Assembly: GCF_008711155.1 (NCBI RefSeq)
Contig: NZ_VUYQ01000004.1
Coordinates: 209,627 to 273,626 of the forward strand
Origin: Dechloromonas sp. CZR5
Lineage (GTDB): Bacteria > Pseudomonadota > Gammaproteobacteria > Burkholderiales > Rhodocyclaceae
Length of the DNA: 64,000 nucleotides
Reading direction: 5' to 3'
A program made the translations under genes and the position numbers. This document shows positions 17,184-27,176 of this stretch, in pieces. The notes under the pieces were generated by a model. It saw only the letters and a program-made list of their open reading frames with translations. It was not told the origin of the DNA and did no database searches. Each line of letters opens with the position of its first letter. Within the stretch, counting starts at the first letter, position 1.

Positions 17184-18494
17184 TTAGTGGAACTGCTCTT
17201 CTTCGGTCGAGCCGGTAAGGGCCTTGACGGAGGAGGAACCGCCCTGGATGACGGTGGTGACGTCGTCGAAGTAGCCGGTACCAACTTCCTGCTGGTGCGA
17301 GACGAAGGTGTAGCCTTGTTCGCGAGCGGCGAATTCCGGTTCCTGAACCATTTCAACGTAGTGCTTCATGCCTTCGCCGCCAGCGTAGGCCTTGGCGAAC
17401 TTGAAGGTGTTGTACCAGTTGACGTGGATGCCAGCCAGGGTGATGAACTGGTACTTGTAGCCGAGGGCCGACAGTTCTTCCTGGAAGGAGGCGATCTGCG
17501 AGTCGTTCAGGTTCTTCTTCCAGTTGAAGGACGGCGAGCAGTTGTAGGACAGCAGCTTGCCCGGGCAGGCTGCCAGAACGGCTTGGGCGAATTCGCGGGC
17601 GAAGCCAATATCCGGCACGCCGGTTTCGCACCAGACCAGGTCAGCGTACGGAGCGTAAGCGACGCCGCGGGAGATGGACTGCTCCAGACCGTTCTTGACG
17701 CGGAAGAAACCTTCCTGGGTGCGTTCGCCGGTCAGGAACGGCTTGTCGTTCTCGTCGTAGTCGGAAGTGATCAGGTTGGCAGCTTCGGCATCAGTGCGGG
17801 CCAGGATCAGGGTCGGAACGCCCATGACGTCAGCGGCGAAACGAGCGGAGATCAGCTTTTCGCAGGCTTCACGGGTCGGGACGAGCACCTTGCCACCCAT
17901 GTGGCCGCACTTCTTGGCGGCAGCCAGCTGGTCTTCGAAGTGAACACCGGCAGCACCGGCGGCGATCATGTTCTTCATCAGTTCGAAAGCGTTCAGCACA
18001 CCACCGAAACCGGCTTCAGCGTCAGCAACGATCGGCAGGAAGTAGTCGATGAAGCCTTCGTCGCCCGGGTTGATGCCACGCGACCACTGAATTTCGTCAG
18101 CGCGCTTGAAGGTGTTGTTGATGCGGCGAACCATGGTCGGCACGGAGTCGTAGGCGTACAGCGACTGGTCCGGGTACATGGTTTCGGAGGTGTTGCCGTC
18201 GGCAGCAACTTGCCAGCCGGACAGATACACGGCTTCCAGGCCAGCCTTGGCCTGTTGCATGGCTTGACCGGCGGTGATGGCGCCGAAAGCATTCACGTAG
18301 CCCTTCTTGGCACCGCCGTTGACCTTGTCCCAGAGAACCTTGGCGCCGCGCTGGGCCAGGGTGTATTCCGGTTGCAGGGAGCCGCGCAGACGGACGACGT
18401 CGGCAGCGGAGTAGCCGCGCTTGACGCCTTTCCAGCGGGGGTTTTCTGCCCAGTCTTTTTCGAGGGCGGCGATTTGCTGTTCGCGAGTGCTCAT
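17184..18494 (-). CDS. aceA: Isocitrate lyase
   Basis: 436 residues, the size of the short bacterial isocitrate lyases. It cleaves isocitrate to glyoxylate and succinate, the first glyoxylate-shunt step. The catalytic loop is present as [11 protein letters not shown], together with [19 protein letters not shown] and [14 protein letters not shown], which are strong family signatures. The start is supported by GAGGAA 6 nt upstream. It has its own promoter and terminator, so it is a single-gene unit. The promoter carries a palindrome matching the one in front of aceB. Confidence 0.97.
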   Translation of the reverse strand: MSTREQQIAALEKDWAENPRWKGVKRGYSAADVVRLRGSLQPEYTLAQRGAKVLWDKVNGGAKKGYVNAFGAITAGQAMQQAKAGLEAVYLSGWQVAADGNTSETMYPDQSLYAYDSVPTMVRRINNTFKRADEIQWSRGINPGDEGFIDYFLPIVADAEAGFGGVLNAFELMKNMIAAGAAGVHFEDQLAAAKKCGHMGGKVLVPTREACEKLISARFAADVMGVPTLILARTDAEAANLITSDYDENDKPFLTGERTQEGFFRVKNGLEQSISRGVAYAPYADLVWCETGVPDIGFAREFAQAVLAACPGKLLSYNCSPSFNWKKNLNDSQIASFQEELSALGYKYQFITLAGIHVNWYNTFKFAKAYAGGEGMKHYVEMVQEPEFAAREQGYTFVSHQQEVGTGYFDDVTTVIQGGSSSVKALTGSTEEEQFH

Positions 18495-18567
18495 GTGAAT
18501 TCCTCAAGAGATTTGGTTTGGGGGACGGCGTTGTACCGGTGTTTGCCGTTTCAACGTCGATGGGAGA

Positions 18568-18619
18568 AGTATAGATATTTTTCCGCAGAGCAGCAATAGT
18601 CTTATATAAGACATAAGAC
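18568..18619 (-). promoter_or_regulatory. aceA promoter and GTCTTATATAAGAC operator
   Basis: Minus strand: TTGCTG (18596-18591), 17 nt, TATACT (18573-18568) form a plausible promoter about 74 nt before aceA. Two bases upstream of the -35 lies the perfect 14-bp palindrome GTCTTATATAAGAC (18599-18612), immediately followed by another ATAAGAC half (18613-18619). The same arms occur at aceB. The position next to -35 would suit an activator, whereas at aceB it suits a repressor, so the mode of control is open. Confidence 0.62.
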
Positions 18620-18818
18620 AATATTTTTTTGTTTTATATCATTGGCTTGCTGTTTTTGTTTTGCATTGTGAAACGCCGTTTGCTTCGATGAAATGCGATG
18701 CAGCATTTTTGGGTCGGGATATACAGCGTTTTCCCGGATTTCGCGCAGGCAACTTGTCTTGACCGTTCTTGAAATTGAGTGTTGAATCCGTCGAATTTTA
18801 TAAATTACGACCACTAAT
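18620..18818. other. AT-rich gap upstream of the chemoreceptor gene
   Basis: Together with the aceA control region this makes a 324-bp divergent intergenic space. It is clearly more AT-rich than the genes around it and holds no convincing coding frame. The chemoreceptor promoter must lie here, but no box pair stands out. The aceA palindrome at 18599 could in principle also affect this side. Confidence 0.4.
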
Positions 18819-20615
18819 ATGGAAATTCTGAGACAACTATATGACTGGAACGAGCGAACTTTCTGGAATTCGCTGACCAAGAAGTTGATGAGCTTCCTTT
18901 TGCTCTTTTTCATCGATGTCGGCTACTTGGGAATCTACTTCCATCAGAAGGGTGTCGTCACTGAAGCGTTGAACGCTTCCGGAGCCAATCCCGAGGCCTT
19001 GCAGCGGGTTTTGGCCAGCCTGGACAACGGATTGATGCTGATGGTCGGGCTGACGGTCGTCGCGCTACTGTGGAACGTATTGCAGATTGTTTATATTCGT
19101 TATCTGATACTTCGCCCGGTTCGCCTGATCTCGACGATCTTCGACGAGATCGCGCGCGGCGAGGGCGATTTCTCGCGCAACCTGCCAACGATCAGCCACG
19201 ACGAACTGCGTACGCTGGCCCAATCCTACAACCGCTTTGCCGACAAGATGCGCCAGATCATTAGTGAAGTACGGCAAATGAGCGTCAATATCGCCCGTGA
19301 AGCGGTGCTGGTGAGAAAAACGGTTGCGGTGACCGCGAGTCGGGCAAGTCGCCAGGGTGAGATCGCCGATGCGGTATTCGGCGCCAGCAACGAGGCGACA
19401 CAGGCGATTCACGAGGTATCGGCTTCCGCCGAAACGATTTCTCATTCCACCGATTCGAACCTCGATTCGGCGCGGCATTCCCTGAGCGAAATGCATGAAA
19501 TTGTCGTCAAGGTGCAGTCGGTCAGCGATAAGCTGAACAGCTTCAATGGCACCGTCGATCAGTTGGCGACGCGCTCCGACAGCATTCGGCAGATCGCCGG
19601 GCTGATCAAGGATATTGCCGACCAGACCAACCTGCTGGCACTAAACGCAGCGATTGAAGCGGCACGCGCCGGCGAAATGGGCCGCGGATTCGCCGTGGTG
19701 GCTGATGAGGTTCGCAAGTTGGCCGAGCGGGTCAATGTGGCGACGCAGGAAATCAATGAAAATATCGGTGGAATGATTTCGCTGGTCAAGGAAACACAGC
19801 GGGAAAACGAGATGATCAACACCGACATTCAGCAAGCGCGCCAGGTCGTCGAGCGATCGTCGGGGGAATTTCAGCGCATGGTCAGCGATTTCGAACGGAC
19901 CGGCGATCAGCTCAATCAGATTGCCTCGGCGATGGAGGAGTTGTCAGCGACCAACGGCCAGGTGCATGAGGCGGTGGTGCAGGTGCACACCTTGTCCAAC
20001 GAGGTCGCGGCCAGCATGGAATCCTCGGAGCATTCGACCGGCAAGCTGAGTGCCGCGACCGAAAGCGTCCAGGAATTGGTTTCCCGGTTCAAGATCGGGC
20101 GCGGAGTGTTCGATTACAACGTCGAGCAGGCGCGCAAGGCCTTGGTGACCATGGAGGCCAGGTTGGCCCAGTTGGAAGCACGCGGTGTGAACATCTGGGA
20201 CCAGAATTACCGTCCGCTGCTGAACACCAAACCGCAGAAATACGAGGTCAGTTATATCGCTGATTTCGAGCGCGACGTCAGGCCGCTTGGTGAAGAGACA
20301 CTGGCCTTGCTCAAGGGGGGTATCTTTGCCCTGATCGTCGATACCAAGGGCTATGCCGCCGTTCATCACCTGAAATACTCGAAGCCGTTGACGGGCGACT
20401 ACGATGCAGATCTGGTCGGCAACCGAACCCGGCGTATTTGGGAAGACCCGACCGGCCAGCGTGCAGCCAAGAACCTGAAACCGCTCCTGCTGCAGACCTA
20501 TGTCCGGGATACCGGCGAGATTCTCTCGGAAATCGATTTGCCGATCATGGTCAATGGCCGTCACTGGGGCGGTTTGCGCATCGGTTGCGACAGCGCCGTG
20601 CTCCTCGAGGACTGA
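18819..20615 (+). CDS. Methyl-accepting chemotaxis protein with extra C-terminal domain
   Basis: 598 residues. There are two membrane helices (about 22-42 and 70-95) with only a short loop between them, so no sizeable periplasmic sensor. HAMP-like segment follows, then the long MCP coiled coil with the conserved tip [20 protein letters not shown]. About 165 residues follow the signalling helices, an unusual place: a globular domain ending [18 protein letters not shown], which resembles the end of Cache-type domains. Sensing is therefore probably cytoplasmic and C-terminal. It is divergent from aceA; a link to acetate or carbon state is only a guess. Confidence 0.9.
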   Translation: MEILRQLYDWNERTFWNSLTKKLMSFLLLFFIDVGYLGIYFHQKGVVTEALNASGANPEALQRVLASLDNGLMLMVGLTVVALLWNVLQIVYIRYLILRPVRLISTIFDEIARGEGDFSRNLPTISHDELRTLAQSYNRFADKMRQIISEVRQMSVNIAREAVLVRKTVAVTASRASRQGEIADAVFGASNEATQAIHEVSASAETISHSTDSNLDSARHSLSEMHEIVVKVQSVSDKLNSFNGTVDQLATRSDSIRQIAGLIKDIADQTNLLALNAAIEAARAGEMGRGFAVVADEVRKLAERVNVATQEINENIGGMISLVKETQRENEMINTDIQQARQVVERSSGEFQRMVSDFERTGDQLNQIASAMEELSATNGQVHEAVVQVHTLSNEVAASMESSEHSTGKLSAATESVQELVSRFKIGRGVFDYNVEQARKALVTMEARLAQLEARGVNIWDQNYRPLLNTKPQKYEVSYIADFERDVRPLGEETLALLKGGIFALIVDTKGYAAVHHLKYSKPLTGDYDADLVGNRTRRIWEDPTGQRAAKNLKPLLLQTYVRDTGEILSEIDLPIMVNGRHWGGLRIGCDSAVLLED

Positions 20616-20632
20616 CGGGCACCTTTGCGGAG

Positions 20633-20657
20633 CAGGGGTGGCTTCAGGCCTCCCCTG
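20633..20657. terminator. Possible hairpin terminator between convergent genes
   Basis: CAGGGG-T-GGC (20633-20642) pairs with GCC-T-CCCCTG (20648-20657) with a single mismatch. It lies in the 54-bp gap between the convergent chemoreceptor and rraA genes. There is no T-run on either side, so termination is uncertain. Confidence 0.35.
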
Positions 20658-20669
20658 TCCCCGAAGAAA

Positions 20670-21161
20670 TCAGGCGAGGGGATGCGTCGCGACCAGGACG
20701 CCGTCCTCGTCAGCGTAGAGCCACTCGCCAGGATTAAAGGTGACGCCGCCGAAGGTGACGGCGACGTTCTTGTCTCCGACTCCCTTCTTGAGGGTCTTTT
20801 GCGGGTGAGTGTTAAGGGCACGGACACCGATGTCGACGCCGTTGATGTCGCCGGAGTCGCGGATGCAGCCATAGACGACCACCCCTTCCCAGCCATTCTT
20901 GTGGGCGAGGATGGCCAGCTGGTCGCCGACCAGTGCGCAGCGCAGCGAGCCGCCGCCGTCGATGACCAGAACCTTGTCCTTGCCGTCTTCGCCGAATACC
21001 TCGCGTACCAGCGAGTTGTCCTCGAACAGCTTGAGGGTGACGATCTGGCCGGAAAAACTGGTTCTGCCGCCATAGCGCTGGAACATGGGCGCGACGACGC
21101 GCACGGTCTTGCCCAGTTCGGCTTCGAAAGCGTCGCACAGGTCGGGGGTCTTGAAGCTCAT
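20670..21161 (-). CDS. rraA: RraA-family protein (RNase E regulator / HMG aldolase-like)
   Basis: 163 residues from ATG at 21161, which has GAGG 9 nt upstream; a longer frame to 21338 would run back through the clpA terminator and into clpA. Family pattern: TPDLCDAFE at the start, [34 protein letters not shown] and the ending [11 protein letters not shown]. Members either bind and inhibit RNase E or are class II aldolases acting on 4-hydroxy-4-methyl-2-oxoglutarate or oxaloacetate; the G-D-x(n)-R-x-A-type site seen here does not decide between them. It is downstream of clpA but separated from it by a terminator. Confidence 0.9.
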   Translation of the reverse strand: MSFKTPDLCDAFEAELGKTVRVVAPMFQRYGGRTSFSGQIVTLKLFEDNSLVREVFGEDGKDKVLVIDGGGSLRCALVGDQLAILAHKNGWEGVVVYGCIRDSGDINGVDIGVRALNTHPQKTLKKGVGDKNVAVTFGGVTFNPGEWLYADEDGVLVATHPLA

Positions 21162-21178
21162 TCTGCAATCCTCAAAAT

Positions 21179-21206
21179 AAAAAAGCCGTGCAATGTTGCA
21201 CGGCTT
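21179..21206 (-). terminator. Rho-independent terminator of clpA
   Basis: AAGCCGTGCAA pairs with TTGCACGGCTT around TG. On the minus strand it is followed by TTTTTTATTTT and lies 20 bp past the clpA stop. The T-run abuts the rraA ribosome site, so any rraA read-through message starts close to this hairpin. Confidence 0.9.
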
Positions 21207-21225
21207 TGGGGGCGAATGGCAATCG

Positions 21226-23484
21226 TCAGACGGTTGCTTCGGCCTTTTCTTCCTCAAAGCTGAGTTTGATCTTGCCGTCCTTGTCGAGTCCGACCAGGAC
21301 ATGGCCGCCGCTGGCCAGCCTGCCGAACAGCAATTCATCGGCCAGTGCAGAGCGGATGGTGTCCTGGATCAGGCGCGCCATCGGGCGGGCACCCATCAAG
21401 GGATCGAAGCCCTTCTCGGCCAGCATTTCCTTGACCGCCTCGGTGAAACTGGCTTCGACCTTCTTCTCGTGCAACTGCTCTTCGAGCTGCATCAGGAACT
21501 TGTCGACCACACGCAGAATCACCTCGTGGTCCAGCGGCGCGAAGGAGATGGTCGCATCGAGCCGGTTGCGGAATTCCGGCGTGAACAGGCGCTTGATCTC
21601 GACCATCTCGTCGCCGGTCTGCTTGGAGGCGGTGAAGCCCATGCTCGTCTTCTGCAGGTCGGCAGCACCGGCGTTGGTGGTCATGATGATGATCACGTTA
21701 CGAAAATCGGCCTTGCGTCCGTTGTTGTCGGTCAGCGTGCCGTGGTCCATGACCTGCAGCAGGATGTTGAAAATGTCCGGATGCGCTTTCTCGATTTCAT
21801 CGAGCAGCAACACGGTGTAGGGCTTCTTCGTGATCGCCTCGGTGAGCAGCCCGCCCTGGTCGAAGCCGACGTAGCCCGGGGGGGCGCCGATCAGACGGGA
21901 GACCGCGTGGCGCTCCATGTATTCGGACATGTCGAAGCGCTGCAACTCGATACCCAGGAAATAGGCCAGCTGCTTGGCGACTTCCGTCTTGCCGACGCCG
22001 GTCGGGCCACTGAACAGGAAGGAACCGATCGGCTTGCCCGGATTGCCGAGGCCGGAGCGGGCCATCTTGATCGCCTTGGCGAGCGCGTCGATTGCCTTGT
22101 CCTGGCCGAAGACGGTGGCCTTGAGGTCGCGGTCGAGGTTCTTCAGCGCACTGCGATCGTCCATCGTGACGTGCTGCGACGGGATGCGGGCGATCTTGGC
22201 GACGATTTCCTCGATGTCGGTCTTGTTGATGACCTTCTTCTGCTTCGATTTCGGCAGGATGCGCTGTGCCGCACCGGCCTCGTCGATGACGTCGATGGCC
22301 TTGTCCGGCAGGTGGCGGTCGGTAATGTAGCGGGCCGACAGTTCGACGGCCGACGAAATGGCCGTTGCTGAGTACTTGATGCCGTGGTGCGCTTCGAAGC
22401 GGGCTTTCAGGCCCTTGAGAATCTCGACGGTTTCGGCGACCGAAGGTTCGTTGACGTCGATCTTCTGGAAGCGGCGGGACAGCGCGCTGTCCTTTTCGAA
22501 GATGCCGCGGAATTCGGTGTAGGTCGTCGCACCGATGCACTTCAGCTGACCTGAGGAAAGGGCCGGCTTGAGCAGGTTCGAGGCATCCAGCGTGCCGCCG
22601 GAGGCAGAGCCGGCGCCGATCAGTGTATGGATTTCGTCGATGAACAGGATGGCGTTCGGGTTGTCCTGCAGGGCCTTGAGCACGGCCTTCAGGCGCTGCT
22701 CGAAGTCGCCGCGGTATTTGGTCCCGGCCAGCAGCGAGCCCATGTCCAGTGCGTAAACATTCGCCTTGGCCAGGATTTCCGGCACATCGCCTTCAACTAC
22801 CTTGCGCGCCAGCCCCTCGGCAATAGCAGTCTTGCCGACACCGGCTTCGCCGACCAGCAGGGGGTTGTTCTTGCGGCGGCGGCACAGCGTCTGGATGACG
22901 CGCTCCAGTTCCTTGTCGCGGCCGATCAGCGGATCGATCTTGCCCTGCAACGCCAGTGCGTTCAGATTGATGGTGTACTGCTCAAGCGGGCCGGCCTCGG
23001 TCTTCTCGCCCTCGGTTTCGACTTCCCCTTCAGGCGCGGCCTTCTGCTGCGGAACCTTGCTGATGCCGTGCGAGATGAAATTGACCACGTCCAGGCGAGT
23101 GACGCCTTGCTTCTGCAGGAAATAGACCGCGTGCGAATCCTTTTCGCCATAGATGGCCACCAGGACATTGGCGCCATTGACTTCCTTCTTGCCGGAGGAT
23201 TGCACGTGCAGGATGGCGCGCTGGATGACGCGCTGGAAACCCAAGGTAGGCTGCGTGTCGATGTCGTCCTCGCCGGATACCGTCGGCGTATGTTCGTCGA
23301 TGAAGTTGGAGAGGTCCTTGCGCAGCGTGTCGGTCTTGGCGCCACAGGCACGCAGCGCCTCCGCAGCCGAAGGATTGTCGATCAGCGCCAGCAGCAGATG
23401 CTCGACAGTGATGAACTCGTGGCGTTTTTGACGCGCCTCGACAAAAGCCATGTGCAGGCTGACTTCGAGTTCCTGGGCAATCAT
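21226..23484 (-). CDS. clpA: ATP-dependent Clp protease ATP-binding subunit ClpA
   Basis: 752 residues, full length for ClpA. An N-terminal Clp_N repeat domain (about 1-140) is followed by two AAA+ modules with Walker A motifs GEAGVGKT and GPTGVGKT, and a C-terminal D2-small domain ([15 protein letters not shown]). It unfolds substrates for the ClpP peptidase in the cytosol. Its start overlaps the clpS stop by one base (TGATG), giving the standard clpSA operon in which ClpS delivers N-degron substrates. ClpP itself is not in the window. Confidence 0.97.
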   Translation of the reverse strand: MIAQELEVSLHMAFVEARQKRHEFITVEHLLLALIDNPSAAEALRACGAKTDTLRKDLSNFIDEHTPTVSGEDDIDTQPTLGFQRVIQRAILHVQSSGKKEVNGANVLVAIYGEKDSHAVYFLQKQGVTRLDVVNFISHGISKVPQQKAAPEGEVETEGEKTEAGPLEQYTINLNALALQGKIDPLIGRDKELERVIQTLCRRRKNNPLLVGEAGVGKTAIAEGLARKVVEGDVPEILAKANVYALDMGSLLAGTKYRGDFEQRLKAVLKALQDNPNAILFIDEIHTLIGAGSASGGTLDASNLLKPALSSGQLKCIGATTYTEFRGIFEKDSALSRRFQKIDVNEPSVAETVEILKGLKARFEAHHGIKYSATAISSAVELSARYITDRHLPDKAIDVIDEAGAAQRILPKSKQKKVINKTDIEEIVAKIARIPSQHVTMDDRSALKNLDRDLKATVFGQDKAIDALAKAIKMARSGLGNPGKPIGSFLFSGPTGVGKTEVAKQLAYFLGIELQRFDMSEYMERHAVSRLIGAPPGYVGFDQGGLLTEAITKKPYTVLLLDEIEKAHPDIFNILLQVMDHGTLTDNNGRKADFRNVIIIMTTNAGAADLQKTSMGFTASKQTGDEMVEIKRLFTPEFRNRLDATISFAPLDHEVILRVVDKFLMQLEEQLHEKKVEASFTEAVKEMLAEKGFDPLMGARPMARLIQDTIRSALADELLFGRLASGGHVLVGLDKDGKIKLSFEEEKAEATV

Positions 23485-23792
23485 CAGTTTTCCTCCATGA
23501 TGCAGGCTAGCGGGTGTTGATGCTGGCGGGCGAACGCAAGTACCTGTTCTACTTTGGTCGCGGCGATGTCGCGTGGAAAAATTCCACAGACACCCCGTCC
23601 TTCGTTGTGAACTTTGAGCATGATTCGCGTTGCTTGTTCAGTGTCCAGAGAAAAAAAACGCTGCAGAATGGTGATGACGAAATCCATCGGCGTGTAATCG
23701 TCGTTCAGCAACACTACCTTGTACATCTTTGGCGGCCCCAGTTTGCTGCGCTGGGCCTCGAGTTGTCCGCCTTCCTGAATCTTTGTAGCCAT
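23484..23792 (-). CDS. clpS: Clp protease adaptor ClpS
   Basis: 102 residues. The core [15 protein letters not shown] followed by the helix containing [15 protein letters not shown] is the ClpS fold that binds N-terminal degron residues and docks on the ClpA N-domain. It is cotranslated with clpA. Confidence 0.97.
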   Translation of the reverse strand: MATKIQEGGQLEAQRSKLGPPKMYKVVLLNDDYTPMDFVITILQRFFSLDTEQATRIMLKVHNEGRGVCGIFPRDIAATKVEQVLAFARQHQHPLACIMEEN

Positions 23793-23917
23793 GCGTTCGA
23801 TTCTATACAGTCCGACTCAATGTGCAATACATCATATGAGGATGAATCGCCCAATATCCAGTCTGGAACAAGCAATTCTCTTGCCCGGAATATGCTGCGC
23901 TGCGGCATAGAAACTTG

Positions 23918-23946
23918 TTGACGACATATTTCAAGTCGCGTAGAAA
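23918..23946 (+). promoter_or_regulatory. Predicted cspA promoter with long leader
   Basis: TTGACG (23918-23923), 17 nt, TAGAAA (23941-23946). Transcription would start near 23953 and leave a leader of about 110 nt before the ATG at 24065. Long structured leaders are usual for cold-shock genes. Confidence 0.5.
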
Positions 23947-24064
23947 GCCATTGTGTTTGGCTTCAAGCTGCATCGGGATTGCCGTGAGCACCGGGTCGTT
24001 GAGCGCAAACAGGGAGTCGGGGAGACCCGGAAATTCGTTTGATTTTTGTAAGAAAGTAGCAAAC

Positions 24065-24268
24065 ATGGCACTCGGTACCGTTAAGTGGTTCAATGATTCC
24101 AAGGGTTTTGGCTTTATCACGCCGGATGATGGTAGTGAAGACCTCTTCGCACACTTCTCCGCTATCAACATGAATGGCTTTAAGACCCTGAAGGAAGGCC
24201 AGAAGGTGTCTTTCGACGTCGTTCAGGGCCCCAAGGGCAAGCAAGCTTCCAATATCCAGGGCGTTTGA
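24065..24268 (+). CDS. Cold-shock protein, CspA family
   Basis: 67 residues, one cold-shock domain. The RNA-binding motifs are intact: KGFGFI (RNP1-like) and DLFAHFS (RNP2-like, normally VFVHFS). It acts as an RNA chaperone in the cytosol. The start at 24065 is fixed by family length; a longer frame to 23915 would cover the leader. It is monocistronic with a strong terminator. Confidence 0.95.
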   Translation: MALGTVKWFNDSKGFGFITPDDGSEDLFAHFSAINMNGFKTLKEGQKVSFDVVQGPKGKQASNIQGV

Positions 24269-24290
24269 CTCGGATACCAAGATAATTAAA

Positions 24291-24320
24291 AAGCCCGCCT
24301 GATTCAGGCGGGCTTTTTTT
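24291..24320 (+). terminator. Bidirectional terminator between cspA and soxZ
   Basis: AAGCCCGCCTGA and TCAGGCGGGCTT form a long perfect stem, with a T-run after it on the plus strand. On the minus strand the stem is followed by TTTTTAATT, so it can also end the soxYZ message. Confidence 0.93.
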
Positions 24321-24346
24321 CGTTTATACCCTATGGTTTTGGGCTG

Positions 24347-24658
24347 TCAGGGGACAGTGGTTTCGTCCTGTCGCTTGTCGCCAGTATTGTCTGTCCATGC
24401 GACGCTGAGTTTGTCACCGGATTTGATGCCTCGTGCCTTGAACGTGAATAGCGGGTTTTTCGAGACCGAGGTGTTGAGCTGCCCATCGATGATGACCTTG
24501 CCGTTCAGGCTGACCGTGAACGTCTGGATGAATTGCGCCGGAAAGGTCTGCCCCTTGTCATCCTTGCGTTGACCGGTTTCCATCGGATGCTGCATCAGGA
24601 TCCGTATATCGGTGGTTTCGCCCTGGTTTTGCGCGCGAATCTTGATTTGTTCTCCCAT
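24347..24658 (-). CDS. soxZ: Thiosulfate oxidation carrier protein SoxZ
   Basis: 103 residues, the usual SoxZ size. It matches the SoxZ beta-sandwich: IKIRAQNQGETTDIRILMQHPMETG at the start and an ending with VAWTDNTGDKRQDETTV. It forms the heterodimeric carrier with SoxY in the periplasm; lacking a signal peptide, it is normally exported with SoxY by the Tat system. It follows soxY with a 2-nt gap. No other sox gene is seen nearby. Confidence 0.95.
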   Translation of the reverse strand: MGEQIKIRAQNQGETTDIRILMQHPMETGQRKDDKGQTFPAQFIQTFTVSLNGKVIIDGQLNTSVSKNPLFTFKARGIKSGDKLSVAWTDNTGDKRQDETTVP

Positions 24659-24660
24659 GA

Positions 24661-25134
24661 TCAGCCTCCACAGCCCCCGAGGGTTACCTTGATTTCCCGA
24701 AAGGCGACATGGAATTTGCCTTCTGCGGTCTTGGCAACGACACGGATGCGCGTGGTTTCCGACAGTTTGATTTGCTCGCGGAGGTAGGGAAGAGCGGAGC
24801 CTGAAAACTCGATGGACGAACAGAGCGGCATCGGGTTCTTGTCGGCAAACACGGCCAGGCTGCGTGTGTTGGCGATATTGCTGGTGACTTCGATCTCGAC
24901 CTTGGCGCCGTTTTCGGCAATCTCGGGTGCATTGATCAGAATCTCACGGCTTTCGGCAGCGTTGGTACTGCCGTAGGCTTTCAGGGCATCGCCGATATTG
25001 CGGGCGGTGAACGCGGGCCTGTTCCAGTCGGCCGCGAGAACGCGAGTGGGCGTCAGCAGGCCGGTACCGAGCAGCGGCGTGAGCAGGGCGGCCGACAGGC
25101 CTCCTTTAAGGAATTGTCTGCGTAATTCAAGCAT
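24661..25134 (-). CDS. soxY: Thiosulfate oxidation carrier protein SoxY
   Basis: 157 residues. A Tat-type signal is present (LRRQFLKGGLSAALL). The protein ends in VTLGGCGG, the flexible GGCGG swinging arm whose Cys carries the sulfur substrate; the arm is intact, so the protein should be functional. It pairs with SoxZ. It begins 14 nt after the moaC stop, so moaC-soxY-soxZ is probably one transcript. SoxYZ without soxB, soxXA or soxCD nearby can serve other sulfur transfers, or the remaining genes lie elsewhere. Confidence 0.96.
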   Translation of the reverse strand: MLELRRQFLKGGLSAALLTPLLGTGLLTPTRVLAADWNRPAFTARNIGDALKAYGSTNAAESREILINAPEIAENGAKVEIEVTSNIANTRSLAVFADKNPMPLCSSIEFSGSALPYLREQIKLSETTRIRVVAKTAEGKFHVAFREIKVTLGGCGG

Positions 25135-25148
25135 GGTTTTCAGCGTGA

Positions 25149-25631
25149 TTATTCGGCCAGCCAGTGGCCCGATTTGCCGCCTGACTTTTCCAGCAGGCGA
25201 ATGTTCTCGATGCGCATGCCACGGTCAACGGCCTTGGCCATGTCGTAGATGGTCAGCAGGCCGACCGAGGTGGCGGTCAGAGCTTCCATTTCGACGCCGG
25301 TACGACCGAAGCACTCCGCTGTCACTTCGCAGTGGACCGCACTTTGCAGCTCGTCGATGACGAATTCTGCTGCGACGCGGGTCAATGCGATGGGGTGGCA
25401 CAGCGGGATCAGGTCGCCGGTACGCTTCGATGCCTGAATGGCGGCGATGCGGGCAATGCCAAGCACGTCGCCTTTCTTGGACGATCCGCTGCGGATCAGG
25501 GCCAGTGTCTCGGGGCGCATGAAAATGCTGCCAGCGGCGCGGGCAATACGGGCGGTTTCGGCTTTGGCGCCGACATCGACCATGTGGGCCTGGCCGGCAC
25601 GATCAAAATGGGTCAGTGTGGAGTCGGTCAC
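25149..25631 (-). CDS. moaC: Cyclic pyranopterin monophosphate synthase MoaC
   Basis: 160 residues, standard length. It acts in the first stage of molybdenum cofactor synthesis, converting the MoaA product to cyclic pyranopterin monophosphate. Conserved blocks are visible: [26 protein letters not shown] and [21 protein letters not shown], with the catalytic Lys near the end in [21 protein letters not shown]. It is divergent from the BepA-like protease gene (64 bp) and runs into soxYZ. Confidence 0.97.
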   Translation of the reverse strand: MTDSTLTHFDRAGQAHMVDVGAKAETARIARAAGSIFMRPETLALIRSGSSKKGDVLGIARIAAIQASKRTGDLIPLCHPIALTRVAAEFVIDELQSAVHCEVTAECFGRTGVEMEALTATSVGLLTIYDMAKAVDRGMRIENIRLLEKSGGKSGHWLAE

Positions 25632-25695
25632 GAGCTTTACGTTTGGTTACTATCAGCCTGGATGGCGATATGGAAGGCTGCGCTATCATAGCACC

Positions 25696-27144
25696 ATGCG
25701 CCTGACCCAACGATTCGTCGCCCTGACGCTTGCCTGTTCCCTGGCGATTCAGCCCGTCCGGGCCGATGAGCTGCCGGAACTCGGCGATATTGCGAGCAGC
25801 GAGTTTTCGCTGAGTACCGAGAAGAAAATCGGCTTGCAGATCATGCATGACATTCGCTGGCGGGAACCCGCCTATCTCGATGACTCGGATGTGGAGACCT
25901 ACCTCAATCAGTTGGGTGGGCGTTTGGCGGCGGTCAGCAACGACCCCGGCTTCGGATTCACTTTCTTCGCCATCAATGACCAGAATATCAACGCCTTCGC
26001 GATGCCGGGCGGCTATATCGGGGTGCATACGGGCCTGATCCTGTCGTCGCAGACTGAATCGGAACTGGCCGGGGTGCTTGGGCACGAAATCTCGCACGTG
26101 ACGCAACGCCACATAGCACGCCAGATTTATCAATCGAAGCAGATCGGCATGGCCTCCATGGTGGCCATGGCCCTGGCCTTGCTGGCGGCGCGTTCGAGCG
26201 GCCAGGTGGCGGGCGCGGCGATTGCCTCCACGCAGGCTGGCGCCATTTCGGCGCAGTTGGCCTTTTCGCGGGATTTCGAGCGTGAAGCCGATCGCCAGGG
26301 TTTTGATATTTTGCGCAAGGCCGGGTACGACGTGCGCGGCATGGCCGCATTCTTCGCACGCTTGCAGCAGGCGGTTCGCCTCTACGAAAACAATGCGACG
26401 GCCTATCTGCGTACCCACCCGTTGTCGGGCGAGCGTCTGACCGACATGCAGAACCGCGAGCAGGCGGTACCCTATCGCCAGGTGGTCGATAGCGTCGATT
26501 TCCACTTGGTACGCGCCAAGGTCAGGGCCATGCAGGGGACGCCACGCGAAGCCGTCAAGGATTTCGAGGCCTTGCTTCAGGAGAAGAAGTTCGCCTCCGA
26601 GGGGGCCATTCACTACGGACTGGCCTATGCCCGCTATCGACTTCGGGACTGGGCCGGGGCGGAGAAGGAAATCGAGGCAGCGCGGCGTCTGAAGGTGACG
26701 GCCGCCATGCTGGAGCGCCTGCGGGCCGACTTGCGCCTGGCGCAGGGCGATACGGCCGGTGGTCTGGCCATATATCGTGACGCGATGGTGCGTTACCCGC
26801 TGAATCTGGGATTGCTCTACGGTTACGGGGCTTCCCTTGCCGGAGCGCGTCGCTTTGACGATTCCTTGCGTTTCTCCGAAGCCCAGTTGCGCAACTATCC
26901 CGAGGATGTCAGGCTGCACAAGCTGCGCGCCGAAAGTTACGCCGGACTGGGGCAGCGGGCCATGCAGCATCGGGCGCTGGCTGAGGTGTTCATTCTGCAG
27001 GGGCAGACTGCCGGTGCCATCGAGCAGTTGCAACTGGCACAAAAGGCCGGGGATGCAAATTTCTACGAAATGTCGTCGATTGATGCCCGGCTGCGCGAAA
27101 TGAAACGTCGCCAGATCGATGAACTCAAGGAAAAACGCAATTAG
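25696..27144 (+). CDS. bepA: Periplasmic M48 metalloprotease with TPR region (BepA/YfgC-like)
   Basis: 482 residues from ATG at 25696. A Sec signal peptide (about 1-22, ending PVRA) shows export. The M48 zinc site is HEISH in GHEISHVTQRH, with the third ligand in the FEREAD segment. A TPR-like C-terminal half follows (about 270-480). This is the BepA/YfgC layout, which handles outer-membrane protein assembly and degradation around BAM and LptD. A longer frame to 25438 is rejected as it would run through the divergent moaC gene. Confidence 0.92.
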   Translation: MRLTQRFVALTLACSLAIQPVRADELPELGDIASSEFSLSTEKKIGLQIMHDIRWREPAYLDDSDVETYLNQLGGRLAAVSNDPGFGFTFFAINDQNINAFAMPGGYIGVHTGLILSSQTESELAGVLGHEISHVTQRHIARQIYQSKQIGMASMVAMALALLAARSSGQVAGAAIASTQAGAISAQLAFSRDFEREADRQGFDILRKAGYDVRGMAAFFARLQQAVRLYENNATAYLRTHPLSGERLTDMQNREQAVPYRQVVDSVDFHLVRAKVRAMQGTPREAVKDFEALLQEKKFASEGAIHYGLAYARYRLRDWAGAEKEIEAARRLKVTAAMLERLRADLRLAQGDTAGGLAIYRDAMVRYPLNLGLLYGYGASLAGARRFDDSLRFSEAQLRNYPEDVRLHKLRAESYAGLGQRAMQHRALAEVFILQGQTAGAIEQLQLAQKAGDANFYEMSSIDARLREMKRRQIDELKEKRN

Positions 27145-27176
27145 AGTTAGAATCGCGGCTTGAATTCATCCGCAGA

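Noticed and set aside
18602..18913. 103-codon minus-strand frame upstream of the chemoreceptor
   Set aside because: Overlaps the chemoreceptor start and the AT-rich control region, with no ribosome site or known features.
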